Of a DNA stretch of 39,588 bases, positions 1 through 8,318 are shown one piece after another (the first letter of the stretch is position 1; the number at the start of each line of letters is the position of its first letter). The notes under the pieces are model-generated. The model had not been told where the DNA came from. It searched no databases and saw nothing but the letters and a program-made list of their open reading frames with translations. This DNA comes from an uncultured bacterium (GTDB lineage: Bacteria > Cyanobacteriota > Vampirovibrionia > Gastranaerophilales > Gastranaerophilaceae), in the NCBI GenBank assembly GCA_902801985.1, contig CADCKD010000014.1, positions 5,883-45,470 on the forward strand, written 5' to 3'. The position numbers and the translations under genes are program-made.

Positions 1-543
1 AACACCGTCTACAAAAAATTTGGTATTCGGATTTTTTGATTTGATAATTTGAGAAATTTCTCCGATTGGGTTCAAGACTCCTGTTTCATTATTTGCCCAC
101 ATAACTGATACTAAAGCTGTATCATCTTTTATTGCATTGCGTAATTGGTCTAAATTCAATTCTCCGTTTGAATTTACTCCGATATAATCAACATTGTATC
201 CTTGTTTTTCAAGATATTTATATACATTCAGAACGCAAGGATGTTCAATTTGTGTAGTAATAATATGCTTTTTAGTTTTGTCAGAAGCTAGTACTCCTCG
301 AATGGCTGTATTAGCACTTTCTGAACCGCAGGATGTAAATATAATCTCCTTTTCATCTGCGGCGTTGAAAAAGTCTTTTAATTTGCCACGTGCTTCTTTT
401 ATAGCTTTTGATGATTTCTTACTAAAATCATACATACTCGAAGGATTTGCATATTCTTCTTTAAAATATGGCATCATTTCTTCTAAAACTTTTTCGTCTA
501 CTTTAGTTGTAGCGTTATTATCTAAATATATAAGTTTATTCAT
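1..543 (-). CDS. nifS: Cysteine desulfurase NifS/IscS, C-terminal part outside window
   Basis: This is the PLP-dependent enzyme that takes sulfur from cysteine for Fe-S cluster assembly. Only the first 181 codons are present; the frame is still open at base 1. The start ATG at 543..541 directly follows the nifU TAA with no spacer, so translation is probably coupled. The N-terminus has the family opening YLDNNATT (residues 6-13), the segment FTSCGSESAN (69-78), the PLP-stacking histidine in TTQIEHPCV (H101) and the NNETG motif (151-155). The PLP-binding lysine and the catalytic cysteine loop lie beyond the window, so the NifS versus IscS subtype cannot be settled. The partner is NifU, encoded just upstream in the same operon. 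Confidence 0.93.
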   Translation of the reverse strand, partial: MNKLIYLDNNATTKVDEKVLEEMMPYFKEEYANPSSMYDFSKKSSKAIKEARGKLKDFFNAADEKEIIFTSCGSESANTAIRGVLASDKTKKHIITTQIEHPCVLNVYKYLEKQGYNVDYIGVNSNGELNLDQLRNAIKDDTALVSVMWANNETGVLNPIGEISQIIKSKNPNTKFFVDGV

Positions 544-1386
544 TTATTTTACCTCTATAACTCTTATATCATCGCCTAATGCCTTTTGTAGAGTTGATTC
601 AACAAATACTTTGAGTGTCATTGTTGAATTTTTACATCCGGAGCACATACCTTTCAGTTTTACGTAAATATCTTTGTCTTTGATATCTACAAGTTCAATG
701 TCTCCGCCATCTTTAACCAGCTCAGGTGAAATTTGCGTTTCTATAAGATTATTAACTTTCAGTATAAATTGAGTCGGTGTAAGTTCTTTTGGTTTTTCTT
801 CCTCAACTGTACCGCTGTAATAATTGTCGATAATTTTTTGAATTTCTCCTTTGCATCTGCCGCAAGCTCCGCCGGCTTTTGTATAATTTGTTACTTCTTC
901 TACTGTTTTTAAGCCGTTTGCTTTTATTGCATCAATGATAACTTTATCTGTTACTTGGAAACAGGTGCAAATCATTTTTTCTTTTGTCTCATTTTGAACT
1001 TCTTCCAAAGGCACATATCCATCTGCTCTATAATCTTTTAAAGCGTCTTCTAAAGCTTCATAACCCATAACTGAGCAGTGCATCTTTTCAGGCGGTAAAC
1101 CGTCAAGTTGATCTGCAATATCTTTATTGGTTATTTTGCGTACTTCTTCGATTGTTTTGCCTATTATCATTTCTGTTAAGATGCTTGAGCTTGCGACTGC
1201 ACTTCCGCAGCCAAATGTTTGGAATTTTGCATCTGTAACAATATTATTATCTATTTTTAAATATATTTTTAATTGGTCGCCGCAAACGAGTGATCCTGCT
1301 GTACCTACTGCATCTGCATCTTCAATTGTACCAACGTTTCTTGGATGTCTGTAATGATCCATAACTTTTTCGGAGTAATCCCACAT
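544..1386 (-). CDS. nifU: Iron-sulfur cluster scaffold NifU, three-domain form
   Basis: This scaffold receives sulfur from NifS and iron, and builds clusters for transfer to apoproteins. At 280 residues it has the full three-domain architecture. The IscU-like N-terminal domain carries C35, C60 and C104. The central BFD-like [2Fe-2S] domain carries CTC (C140, C142) and CGRC (C175, C178). The C-terminal Nfu domain carries CSGC (C248, C251). An AAAGGG Shine-Dalgarno lies about 6 bases before the ATG. No nitrogenase genes are visible; in several anaerobes and epsilonproteobacteria this NifU/NifS pair is the general Fe-S system, and that is the likely role here. Local customers include the radical-SAM MtaB-like enzyme at 12.3 kb. 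Confidence 0.95.
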   Translation of the reverse strand: MWDYSEKVMDHYRHPRNVGTIEDADAVGTAGSLVCGDQLKIYLKIDNNIVTDAKFQTFGCGSAVASSSILTEMIIGKTIEEVRKITNKDIADQLDGLPPEKMHCSVMGYEALEDALKDYRADGYVPLEEVQNETKEKMICTCFQVTDKVIIDAIKANGLKTVEEVTNYTKAGGACGRCKGEIQKIIDNYYSGTVEEEKPKELTPTQFILKVNNLIETQISPELVKDGGDIELVDIKDKDIYVKLKGMCSGCKNSTMTLKVFVESTLQKALGDDIRVIEVK

Positions 1387-1461
1387 ATTGTACCCTTTCT
1401 TTATAATATTTCTATGACAACATTATAAATCAAAAATTAATCTATTTAAGATAATTAATTA

Positions 1462-2871
1462 TTATTTAATTATTGATTTTACAAAATTGAGAGCTTCTTC
1501 TTTTGTGTTAACATCACCGTTAATTTGTGCTTCGTGGAGTTTATCGAGTATTTCGCCAAGCATTGGGGATGGGCAAATTTTGAAAACCTTCATAATATCG
1601 TTCCCGTCAAGAAGTTTTGGCAGCGGCTTAATTGTTTCTTGTGCTTTGATGTAAAAATTAAGAAGTTTGTCAAGAAGTGTAAGATTTTCTTCAACCATCT
1701 CTTTTGTTACTTCCGGTCCAAGTGCGGAAAGCCTGTCTGCTTTTGCAATAATTATTGCATCAATTGCGTTGTCTTCCATTTTTCTGACATAGCGCATCAT
1801 AACTTTTTCCGTTAAATCCGGTGCTGAAACAACCATTGACGGATACATATGATTTTTTATCATTAGTTTTATATAGTCAATTTGTTTATTTGAAAACATT
1901 AGTTTTTTTAGTATTGTTGGCGCAATTTTTGCTCCGGCGTCATCGTGTTTAATAAATCTGTGTCTGCCGGTATTTTCTTCGATTGTCCATGTTGAAAATT
2001 TACCGATATCGTGCATAAATGCAGCAAGTTTTAAGTGAGCAAGACGTGAAAAACCGCCAAAATCTGTTTTTAGCAAATGAGATTTTGTATATTCATCAGA
2101 CTCTTCATAAAGTTTTTGCACTTGTTTAACGCTTTCTATCGAGTGGTTAAACAAATCAAGATGATGATGTGCATTTGGAGGAACTTGTTTTAATTCTTTT
2201 GTAAATGGAAAAATGTATTCTAATATTCCTGCTTCATCCATTTTTAACAGGGCCGAGTGTGCGAATTTTCCGCTAAAGAGTTTCATTAACTCATATTCTA
2301 TTCTTTCTTTTGCCGGATTTTGGATAAGTTTAGAATATTTTTTTGAAATATCCATGAGTTCTTGAGAAATTTCAAAGCCTAAAATTGAGTGAAATCTGAA
2401 TATCCTTAAAAGTCTGAGCGGGTCGTCTGTAAAGTTCTCTTCTTGTATTCCATTTAAAACTTTGTTCTCAAAATCTTTTAATCCTTCTGTCGGATCATAA
2501 ATTTCACCGGTTTTTATGTTTACAGCAATTGCATTTACTCTTAAATCTCGGCGCATAATATCTTTTTCCAAAGAATTCTCAACAGGATTTGTAATATCTA
2601 AGTAATTGATTTTATCTTGCAATACTATTCTGTAAATTTTGTTTTCTTCATCAAGCGGAATGAATTTTCCACCCAAAAAATCCGCAGCTTTTTGTGAAAA
2701 AACTCTTGCATCTTCATCTGTGACAATTAAATCTCTGTCAACTGTTATTTTGTCAAGCAAAATATCGCGCACTGCTCCGCCGACAAGGTAGATTTCATTA
2801 TTAAAAAAACTTGCCAAATTATTTAGAATTTCATCTTCTTGTATTCTATTTTTTATAATTTGCGTATTCAT
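1462..2871 (-). CDS. cca: CCA tRNA nucleotidyltransferase / poly(A) polymerase family with HD domain
   Basis: This class II nucleotidyltransferase most likely adds or repairs the 3'-CCA of tRNAs. The 469-residue protein shows the GGAVRD motif (31-36), the metal-binding acidic pair in DRDLIV (45-50), the nucleotide-recognition region RRDLRVNAI (107-115) and PLRLLRIFRF (151-160). A C-terminal HD phosphohydrolase-like domain has HHHLDLFNHS (235-244) and MHDIGK with H287/D288. The tRNA-Leu gene at 22311 does not encode CCA, so this activity is needed. The start at 2871 overlaps the 3' end of the upstream rsmE by 26 bases, consistent with co-transcription. A poly(A) polymerase role cannot be excluded from sequence alone. 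Confidence 0.9.
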   Translation of the reverse strand: MNTQIIKNRIQEDEILNNLASFFNNEIYLVGGAVRDILLDKITVDRDLIVTDEDARVFSQKAADFLGGKFIPLDEENKIYRIVLQDKINYLDITNPVENSLEKDIMRRDLRVNAIAVNIKTGEIYDPTEGLKDFENKVLNGIQEENFTDDPLRLLRIFRFHSILGFEISQELMDISKKYSKLIQNPAKERIEYELMKLFSGKFAHSALLKMDEAGILEYIFPFTKELKQVPPNAHHHLDLFNHSIESVKQVQKLYEESDEYTKSHLLKTDFGGFSRLAHLKLAAFMHDIGKFSTWTIEENTGRHRFIKHDDAGAKIAPTILKKLMFSNKQIDYIKLMIKNHMYPSMVVSAPDLTEKVMMRYVRKMEDNAIDAIIIAKADRLSALGPEVTKEMVEENLTLLDKLLNFYIKAQETIKPLPKLLDGNDIMKVFKICPSPMLGEILDKLHEAQINGDVNTKEEALNFVKSIIK

Positions 2872-3589
2872 AAATTATGTTTCCAAGTGCAACGGTTGTT
2901 GCGGTTTCTGCGCGTAAAATCATATCTCCGAGAGTGAGCATTTCTATGTGATGATTCACAAAAAAATCAAATTCATTTTGTGAAAAACCTCCCTCCGGTC
3001 CAATTATAACAAGAACTTTGTCCCCCTTTTTTATAGGTTTGTCTTTTAATGAATCTCGGATAGTTTTGTTTGCAATTCTTTCACAAAAAGCAATAATTTT
3101 ATCAAAATGATTTTCAGATAAGACTTTTTCTATTGTTGTTCGCAGGTAGCATTTCGGAATTTGAGCTCTTTCGCATTGTTTTGAGCTTTCGTACATTATT
3201 TTTTGCCACTTTTCAATTTTTTTGTCTATCATTTCGTTATTGAGAGCGCAATTATCTGTTTTTACCGGATATATACCTGCTGTGCCAAGTTCTGTTGCTT
3301 TTTCGATTAAAATGTTTTGAGCGTCGCTTCTCAAAGGACTTTGCGCCAAGTATAATTCAAAATCAAGAAATCTTTTAGAGGGGTATGATTTATTAATTTT
3401 TGCCTTAATTTCACTATTTGTTATTGATTCAATAATTGTCTCATATTGGATTTTATTTTCATCTATCAGTAAAAGTTTTTCGCCCGTACGAGAACGCAAA
3501 GAGCGAGCAATATGAGTATAGTTATCTTTATCTGATATTGTAACTATATTATTATCTATTTGATTTGATATGATAAAAAAATGCGGCAT
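2846..3589 (-). CDS. rsmE: 16S rRNA (uracil-1498-N3)-methyltransferase RsmE
   Basis: RsmE is a SPOUT-fold methyltransferase that uses S-adenosylmethionine to methylate N3 of U1498 in the 30S decoding region. The 247-residue protein has the usual length. It shows an N-terminal PUA-like region, EKATELG (96-102), the knot motif GPEGGFS (197-203) and the conserved C-terminal block around LGDMILRAETA (220-230). The start is preceded only by a weak GGA at about -9. A TATTAT-like -10 element lies about 25 bases upstream on the minus strand. The 3' end overlaps the CCA-enzyme start by 26 bases. Confidence 0.93.
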   Translation of the reverse strand: MPHFFIISNQIDNNIVTISDKDNYTHIARSLRSRTGEKLLLIDENKIQYETIIESITNSEIKAKINKSYPSKRFLDFELYLAQSPLRSDAQNILIEKATELGTAGIYPVKTDNCALNNEMIDKKIEKWQKIMYESSKQCERAQIPKCYLRTTIEKVLSENHFDKIIAFCERIANKTIRDSLKDKPIKKGDKVLVIIGPEGGFSQNEFDFFVNHHIEMLTLGDMILRAETATTVALGNIIYEYANYKK

Positions 3590-3652
3590 AATAATTCCAA
3601 TTATTTTTCACGCAAGTATAATACCATAAATATATATTATTTGCCCCTGCCC

Positions 3653-5095
3653 CTAGTCTATAATAATTTCTTTTTCGTTTCGGTATGTTACATATCCTAA
3701 ATTCGCTTTTGGAGGTTTGCGAAGATATTTTCTTTTGGTGTAAATTACCCCAATTTTTGATGATAGTGAACCCGAGGAATATTGTTTTGCAAGTTTAGCG
3801 CATTTTAAAATAAGTTCGTCTGTCAGATTTTGGGTTTTTAATAATACGTGTGAGCCGGGACAATCTTTTGTATGAAACCACAAATCATCTTCTGATGCTA
3901 ATTTTGAAATTATGTAATCGTTTTGTCTATTGTTTTTGCCGATATAAATTATTGATCCGTCCTTTAAATCAATTCTTATTGGCTCAATTGCAGGTCTGAA
4001 ATTTGTCTTTTTATCTTCTTTATTTTCGATTTCTGTAATTGTTTCCAGAAGTTCATCAATATTCTGAGCAATATTTAACGAATATTCTAAGCTTTCTAAG
4101 TATTCCTTTTTATGCTTATATTCTGAGATAAATTCGGATAATTTGATATTTGCAGTTTTTGCTTTGTTATATTTTTTGTAAAATTTGGTTGCATTATCTT
4201 TTATTGTTTTTGATGAATTCAAGTCTATGGTGATTTCTTTATTGTTTTCATAATCATAAAGGCTAACATTTTCGGAATAATCTTTTAGCTGATAAAGATT
4301 TGCCATAAGCAAATCGCCGTATAAACGGTATTTATCTGAGTCAATATTTGATTTTAATTTGTACTCCATTTGAGATAGTGAAGTATTTATTTTTTTTAGT
4401 TTAGTATGTGTGTCTGTGTAATATTTACTTTTTAGTTTTTTGAATTTATCTTTTTCTGTTAAAACGGTATAGTAATTATCAATTATGCGATTAACTTGGT
4501 TTTCAGGAAATATCACAATGTTAGATTTCATTAAAAATGCATAATGGTCTTTTATGTAATTATTATTTTCTTGTTTGGGAGGATAAATGTATGGTATCTG
4601 GCCATAAACTTCTCTTACTTGGCTTTTATCTGCACCGACATTGTGTGCGCATCCGATTATCAAATTAGTGTCTGTATTGTAGAGAATAACATTTGAATGT
4701 TTACCCATAAGCTCTATTGCTAAACATAGGTATATTTTGTCCCCAAGCTCGTTATATGTTTCGACATAAAGCTCTAAAATTCGTTCACCTTCAGGCTGAG
4801 TAATTTTTGATATTTTGGAATTTTCAAGATATTTTCTTAAAAGCATACAAAACATTGGAGGTTTTGCAGGCATTTCTATTCTGCGTTTTTTTTCGTTCGC
4901 TTCTGACAAGAAGCAAATATGATAAAATTTAGGGTCAATATTTATATAAAATTTTCTTGTGAGGCCGTTATTTCTTAATGATAATAAAAGCTCCCGTCTT
5001 GTAGGCTGTTGAATTTTATTTATTCTTGCCCCAATTAAAAAGTCTTTTTCTTCTTTTATAAACTCTTCTAATATCAAACTATCAAATGTAATCAT
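3653..5095 (-). CDS. rqcH: NFACT family protein (RqcH / Rqc2 / FbpA-like), ribosome quality control
   Basis: NFACT proteins bind stalled 50S-peptidyl-tRNA complexes and, in Bacteria such as Bacillus, recruit tRNA-Ala to add alanine tails that mark the nascent chain for degradation. The 480-residue protein has the NFACT-N start with the conserved ARINKIQQPTRRELLLSLR stretch near residue 23. A lysine-rich helical or coiled-coil middle spans about 210-350. The NFACT-R domain carries DLWFHTKDCPGSHVLL from residue 404 and a basic tail KYLRKPPKANLGYV. It is shorter than the roughly 570 residues of the Bacillus protein. Some homologues were named fibronectin-binding proteins, but no secretion signal is visible. 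A weak TAAATT element sits 6 bases before the ATG and there is no clear Shine-Dalgarno. Confidence 0.88.
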   Translation of the reverse strand: MITFDSLILEEFIKEEKDFLIGARINKIQQPTRRELLLSLRNNGLTRKFYINIDPKFYHICFLSEANEKKRRIEMPAKPPMFCMLLRKYLENSKISKITQPEGERILELYVETYNELGDKIYLCLAIELMGKHSNVILYNTDTNLIIGCAHNVGADKSQVREVYGQIPYIYPPKQENNNYIKDHYAFLMKSNIVIFPENQVNRIIDNYYTVLTEKDKFKKLKSKYYTDTHTKLKKINTSLSQMEYKLKSNIDSDKYRLYGDLLMANLYQLKDYSENVSLYDYENNKEITIDLNSSKTIKDNATKFYKKYNKAKTANIKLSEFISEYKHKKEYLESLEYSLNIAQNIDELLETITEIENKEDKKTNFRPAIEPIRIDLKDGSIIYIGKNNRQNDYIISKLASEDDLWFHTKDCPGSHVLLKTQNLTDELILKCAKLAKQYSSGSLSSKIGVIYTKRKYLRKPPKANLGYVTYRNEKEIIID

Positions 5096-5123
5096 AAAGA
5101 AAATTTACCAAAAATGAATATTT

Positions 5124-5154
5124 TTGTCCACGTTTGTTTTGTTCATGTTAAAAT
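5124..5154 (+). promoter_or_regulatory. Candidate aspS promoter
   Basis: TTGTCC at 5124-5129 and TAAAAT at 5149-5154 are separated by 19 bases, with TG just before the -10 box (5146-5147). This would give a leader of roughly 35 bases containing the AAGGAAAG ribosome-binding sequence. The spacer is long, so the assignment is tentative. Confidence 0.35.
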
Positions 5155-5195
5155 TAATAGGCAAATATAAATAGAGTAAAAAGGAAAGTTAAGAG

Positions 5196-6974
5196 ATGAT
5201 TAAAACAAATTACAAAGACCACGAATGCGGAAAGTTGAATTTAAGCAATATTGATCAAACAATTACCCTTTCCGGTTGGGTTTCTACAGTCAGAGATTTG
5301 GGCGGTATTTTATTTATTGAACTTCGTGACAGATCAGGATTTTTCCAGTTAGTTGCAAATCCTCAAATTAACCCTCAAGTTCATGAAGTATTCGGAAAGG
5401 TTAGAAGTGAATATGTAATAAAAGTTTCAGGAAAAGTTACAAGACGTCCTGAAGAAACTTATAATGAAAAATATCCTACAGGTCAGGTTGAAATGTATCC
5501 TGACTCTGTTGAAATTCTTTCTGAAGCTAAAACATTGCCTTTTGTTTTGGATGATGAAAATGTTTCTGAAGATATTCGTTTGAAATACAGATACTTGGAT
5601 TTAAGACGTGAACAAATGTTATCTAAACTTGTTCTTCGTCATAACATTGTTCAAGCAATCAGAAATTATATGAATAACTTGGACTTTTTGGAAGTCGAAA
5701 CACCTATTCTTATCAAAACAACACCTGAAGGAGCAAGAGATTATTTAGTTCCTTCACGTGTACAAGAAGGTAAGTTCTTTGCACTTCCTCAATCTCCTCA
5801 AATCTTTAAGCAACTTTTGATGGTCGGCGGAATTGAAAGATATTACCAAATTGCAAAATGTTTCAGGGATGAAGATTTGCGTGCCGACAGACAGCCTGAA
5901 TTTACTCAAGTTGACATTGAAATGTCTTTTGTTGAACAAAAAGATGTAATCAGTGTTGTTGAAGGTTTGATTGTTGATGCGTTCAAGGCTGCAGGAGTAG
6001 AAGTTAAACCTCCATTTACTCAAATCACTTGGCAGGAAGCTATGGACAGATTCGGTTCTGATAAACCGGATACAAGATTTGGTTTGGAACTTTTTGATAT
6101 AGGTGATATTATTATGCAATCCGAATTCCAAATTGTTAAAAATACATTGGAACAAGGTGGTATTGTTCGTGGTATAAGAATTCCTGGCGGAGCTAAATTC
6201 TCAAGAAAAGAAATTGACGATATTACAAAAATTGCGGTTTCATTTGGAGCAAAAGCTTTAGCAAATATTATTTACCAAGAAGACGGTACGCCAAAATCAC
6301 CTGCTCTTAAGTTTGTTACAGATGAACAGGCAAAAGCTATTCAAGATAGAGCCGGCGCTCAAGCAGGTGATATTATTTTCTTCTTAGCTGATAAACCGAA
6401 ATTGGTTTACGATATTATGGGAAGATTGAGATTACACTTTGGTAAGATGCTTAATTTGATAGATGAATCTAAACATAATCTGCTGTGGGTAGTTGACTTC
6501 CCGATGTTTGAATGGTCTGACGAAGAAGGCAGATATATGGCTATGCACCATCCGTTCACTTCACCTAATTTAAATGATTTAGATAAGTTGAAATCAGGCG
6601 ATTTAGGTAATGTTAAATCTATTGCTTATGATATTGTATATAACGGAACTGAGCTTGGCGGCGGTTCTGTTAGAATACATTCATCAGAAGTTCAACAAGA
6701 AATCTTCAAGGCATTAGGCTTGACTCAAGAAGAAGCTGAAGAAAAATTCGGATTTATGGTAAATGCACTTCAATACGGAACACCACCTCACGCCGGTCTT
6801 GCAATTGGTTTAGACAGACTTGTTGCTCTGCTTGCAAGAACTGATTCTATTCGTGATGTCATTGCATTCCCTAAAAATGCAGGAGCTAAATGTTTGATGT
6901 CTGGTGCTCCTGGAGAAGCATCAATTCAGCAGTTGCGAGAACTTCATATTAAAAGTACGGTAACAAATAAATAA
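5196..6974 (+). CDS. aspS: Aspartyl-tRNA synthetase, bacterial type
   Basis: This class II aminoacyl-tRNA synthetase charges tRNA-Asp. The 592-residue length is normal for the bacterial form with a GAD insertion. An N-terminal OB-fold anticodon-binding domain (about 1-110) contains GWVSTVRDLGGILFIELRDR. The catalytic domain has motif 2 within CFRDEDLRADRQPEFTQ and motif 3 GLAIGLDR at about 534-541. The start is supported by an AAGGAAAG sequence about 10 bases before the ATG. Whether it is discriminating or also charges tRNA-Asn cannot be read from sequence here. A strong terminator follows directly. Confidence 0.97.
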   Translation: MIKTNYKDHECGKLNLSNIDQTITLSGWVSTVRDLGGILFIELRDRSGFFQLVANPQINPQVHEVFGKVRSEYVIKVSGKVTRRPEETYNEKYPTGQVEMYPDSVEILSEAKTLPFVLDDENVSEDIRLKYRYLDLRREQMLSKLVLRHNIVQAIRNYMNNLDFLEVETPILIKTTPEGARDYLVPSRVQEGKFFALPQSPQIFKQLLMVGGIERYYQIAKCFRDEDLRADRQPEFTQVDIEMSFVEQKDVISVVEGLIVDAFKAAGVEVKPPFTQITWQEAMDRFGSDKPDTRFGLELFDIGDIIMQSEFQIVKNTLEQGGIVRGIRIPGGAKFSRKEIDDITKIAVSFGAKALANIIYQEDGTPKSPALKFVTDEQAKAIQDRAGAQAGDIIFFLADKPKLVYDIMGRLRLHFGKMLNLIDESKHNLLWVVDFPMFEWSDEEGRYMAMHHPFTSPNLNDLDKLKSGDLGNVKSIAYDIVYNGTELGGGSVRIHSSEVQQEIFKALGLTQEEAEEKFGFMVNALQYGTPPHAGLAIGLDRLVALLARTDSIRDVIAFPKNAGAKCLMSGAPGEASIQQLRELHIKSTVTNK

Positions 6975-6979
6975 TAAAT

Positions 6980-7010
6980 AAAAAAGCGGTTATTTAAACC
7001 GCTTTTTTTT
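6980..7010. terminator. Bidirectional terminator between aspS and the 7009 gene
   Basis: A 12-base-pair stem (6980-6991 with 6997-7008) and a 5-base loop are flanked by an A-run on the left and a T-run on the right. It can therefore terminate both aspS (+) and the opposing gene (-). The minus-strand gene's stop codon (7011..7009) lies inside the T-run. Confidence 0.88.
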
Positions 7011-7299
7011 ATTTGATATATTTCGTAAAATATTTCGTAAAATTTTTAGGATTAAACTCCTTTATATTCAGCATATTTGAAATTGCTTTTGCATCCATTA
7101 CTTGTGAATTTTTGTTGATTTTAGGATTTATTTCCCAAACACGTGGTCCGTTGTTATAATTGTTGTCAGGAGGAGGCGTTAGTGTTCCAGCTGCAGCAAT
7201 TTTTTTCCCTGATTTTTCAAGGTTTTCTCTTTTTACTCTATTAGACAACATAATGCCGCTTGCAGCTGCTTCCGGCTGGCTAATTCTTACTTTTTCCAT
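7009..7299 (-). CDS. Small hypothetical protein, 96 residues
   Basis: No known family is recognised. The start is supported by an AAGGAT Shine-Dalgarno 5 bases before the ATG (7299). The protein is basic and polar, without membrane segments or a signal peptide. It has a short Pro/Asn stretch (TPPPDNNYNNGP, about 42-53) and ends in a duplicated NFTKYFTKYIK-like tail. The opposite-strand frame at 7160-7375 is hydrophobic but has no ribosome-binding site, so the minus frame is preferred. It shares its terminator with aspS. Confidence 0.6.
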   Translation of the reverse strand: MEKVRISQPEAAASGIMLSNRVKRENLEKSGKKIAAAGTLTPPPDNNYNNGPRVWEINPKINKNSQVMDAKAISNMLNIKEFNPKNFTKYFTKYIK

Positions 7300-7385
7300 T
7301 TTTATATCCTTAAAATTTCTACTTTTTCACTATAACGTATGTGATAATTTAAAATTGCTCAATTATCACAAATAATTACGAAATA

Positions 7386-7673
7386 TTACATAAATTTTTT
7401 AATATAGTTGTGAGCATCAATCACATCATCAGATGTTATTGGAGCGGGACCTTCAATAATTTCCATGGGATTATGTGCATGGGCTTTCACGTTGTAATTG
7501 AATATGATTTCGCCAAAATCTTTATCACATTTTGTGCAACGCAAACTACAAATCATTAAATTCCCTTGCGTTTCAATAATTTTAATGGAATCTTTGTCAA
7601 AATCATTTTTGCATTTAGAGCAGCATAGGTTTGAAAATAAATTTTTAATTTCATTTTGAATGAATTCTTGCAT
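7386..7673 (-). CDS. Small zinc-ribbon-like protein, 95 residues
   Basis: Function unknown. The protein has two cysteine clusters suited to a zinc site: CCSKC (17-21) and CSLRCTKC (42-49). Beyond the finger are a short beta-like stretch and a helical C-terminus (DDVIDAHNYIKKF). It has no membrane segment. A TATAAA element (7687..7682) ends 8 bases before the ATG and there is no strong Shine-Dalgarno, resembling the probable leaderless genes elsewhere in the window. A nucleic-acid-binding or metal-carrying role is possible but not shown. Confidence 0.68.
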   Translation of the reverse strand: MQEFIQNEIKNLFSNLCCSKCKNDFDKDSIKIIETQGNLMICSLRCTKCDKDFGEIIFNYNVKAHAHNPMEIIEGPAPITSDDVIDAHNYIKKFM

Positions 7674-7745
7674 TCTTAGATTTTATACTAAATATATTAA
7701 GTTATAAACTATATTATCTGAAGTTTTTATAATTTTTGACTAATA

Positions 7746-7788
7746 GTTCACTTTTCTTTTTAATTGCGACGCAAAAAGAAAAGCGAAC
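7746..7788. repeat. Long inverted repeat
   Basis: The arms GTTCACTTTTC and GAAAAGCGAAC are complementary except for one base. Inside them lies a second perfect palindrome TTGCG-A-CGCAA. The whole 43 bases can fold into one long hairpin. No U-run follows, so it does not look like an intrinsic terminator. Confidence 0.7.
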
Positions 7789-7868
7789 CGAAAAGAAAAA
7801 CACGCTCATTGCTGCGTTGCCTGCGGCACCGCTCCGCTTATAAGATATAAGTATGATTTGTTCATACG

Positions 7869-7889
7869 TTTTTGCCTTACAGGCAAAAA
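7869..7889. repeat. Perfect 9-base-pair hairpin
   Basis: TTTTTGCCT and AGGCAAAAA flank the loop TAC. A second hairpin (CGAACC / GGTTCG, 8-base loop) follows at 7897-7916. It could act as a terminator on either strand, but no gene ends nearby. Confidence 0.6.
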
Positions 7890-7971
7890 TCCAGGGCGAA
7901 CCTAAATAACGGTTCGTATATAGCCCTTCACTTTTTTCTTCACCAAAGGAGTGATATAATTCCCCACCCTA

Positions 7972-7989
7972 CCTCCCCCACAGGGGAGG
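7972..7989. repeat. GC-rich 7-base-pair hairpin
   Basis: CCTCCCC and GGGGAGG flank a CACA loop. This is a very GC-rich stem in an AT-rich chromosome, and it belongs to the intergenic palindrome cluster. Confidence 0.55.
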
Positions 7990-8004
7990 AGCAATAACTA
8001 TGTC

Positions 8005-8027
8005 ATTGCGAGCGGTAGCGAAGCAAT
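8005..8027. repeat. REP-like palindrome, ATTGC...GCAAT type
   Basis: The 23-base element opens with ATTGC, ends with GCAAT and has an inner GC/GC pair around a GGTA loop. GA dinucleotides face each other between the two helical parts. The related element at 8068-8091 has the same plan. Confidence 0.55.
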
Positions 8028-8067
8028 CCAGCCTATTATTTATATGACTTCTTAAACGTTTTACGTC

Positions 8068-8091
8068 ATTCTGAGGCTTTTGCCGAAGAAT
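8068..8091. repeat. REP-like palindrome, ATTCT...AGAAT type
   Basis: ATTCT-GA-GGC-TTTT-GCC-GA-AGAAT forms a hairpin with tandem GA/GA opposition. It shares its architecture with 8005-8027 but differs in paired positions. Both are preceded by GTC or CGTC. Confidence 0.55.
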
Positions 8092-8177
8092 CTCCAAATA
8101 TGGCTAATCGAACAATCTTGTTCCTCGCCCCTTTAGAGAAAGGATAGTTTCTTTGCAATCAGAGAAATGTGGCATAA

Positions 8178-8210
8178 GGAAGATTTTGGGATTTAATCAC
8201 AAAATCTTCC
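8178..8210. repeat. Perfect 11-base-pair inverted repeat
   Basis: GGAAGATTTTG and CAAAATCTTCC flank an 11-base loop. The next bases are GATAATATAG, with no T-run, so this is not a standard terminator. Confidence 0.6.
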
Positions 8211-8266
8211 GATAATATAGTTTATGTGATGTTATTTTTAGCTAAAAAAAGGGATTAATATACATG

Positions 8267-8281
8267 CGAGAATGTTTCTCG
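8267..8281. repeat. Hairpin upstream of the microprotein gene
   Basis: CGAGAA-TGT-TTCTCG is a perfect 6-base-pair stem about 24 bases before the AAAGGAGG sequence. It could be a leader structure for the 30-residue gene. Confidence 0.45.
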
Positions 8282-8318
8282 TAATTGGAGCATGGATATA
8301 TAACCAAAGGAGGTTATC

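Larger units (their letters stand above)
7674..8318. other. 645-base non-coding region rich in hairpins
   Basis: I see no supported gene here. The stretch holds a chain of inverted repeats: 7746-7788, 7869-7889, 7897-7916, 7972-7989, 8005-8027, 8068-8091, 8110-8123, 8178-8210 and 8267-8281. It is locally more GC-rich than the surrounding genes. The pattern resembles accumulated intergenic palindromic (REP-like) elements. No recognisable tmRNA, RNase P RNA, SRP RNA or 6S RNA was found. Confidence 0.6.

Noticed and set aside
194-667. 157-residue plus-strand frame at the window start
   Set aside because: It is antisense to nifS and nifU, whose motifs are intact.
544-1386. Nitrogen fixation locus based on nifU/nifS
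   Set aside because: No nitrogenase or nif assembly genes are visible; this pair serves general Fe-S assembly in several anaerobes.
7160-7375. 71-residue hydrophobic frame on the plus strand
   Set aside because: It is antisense to the 96-residue gene, which has a Shine-Dalgarno and a terminator; the plus frame has neither.
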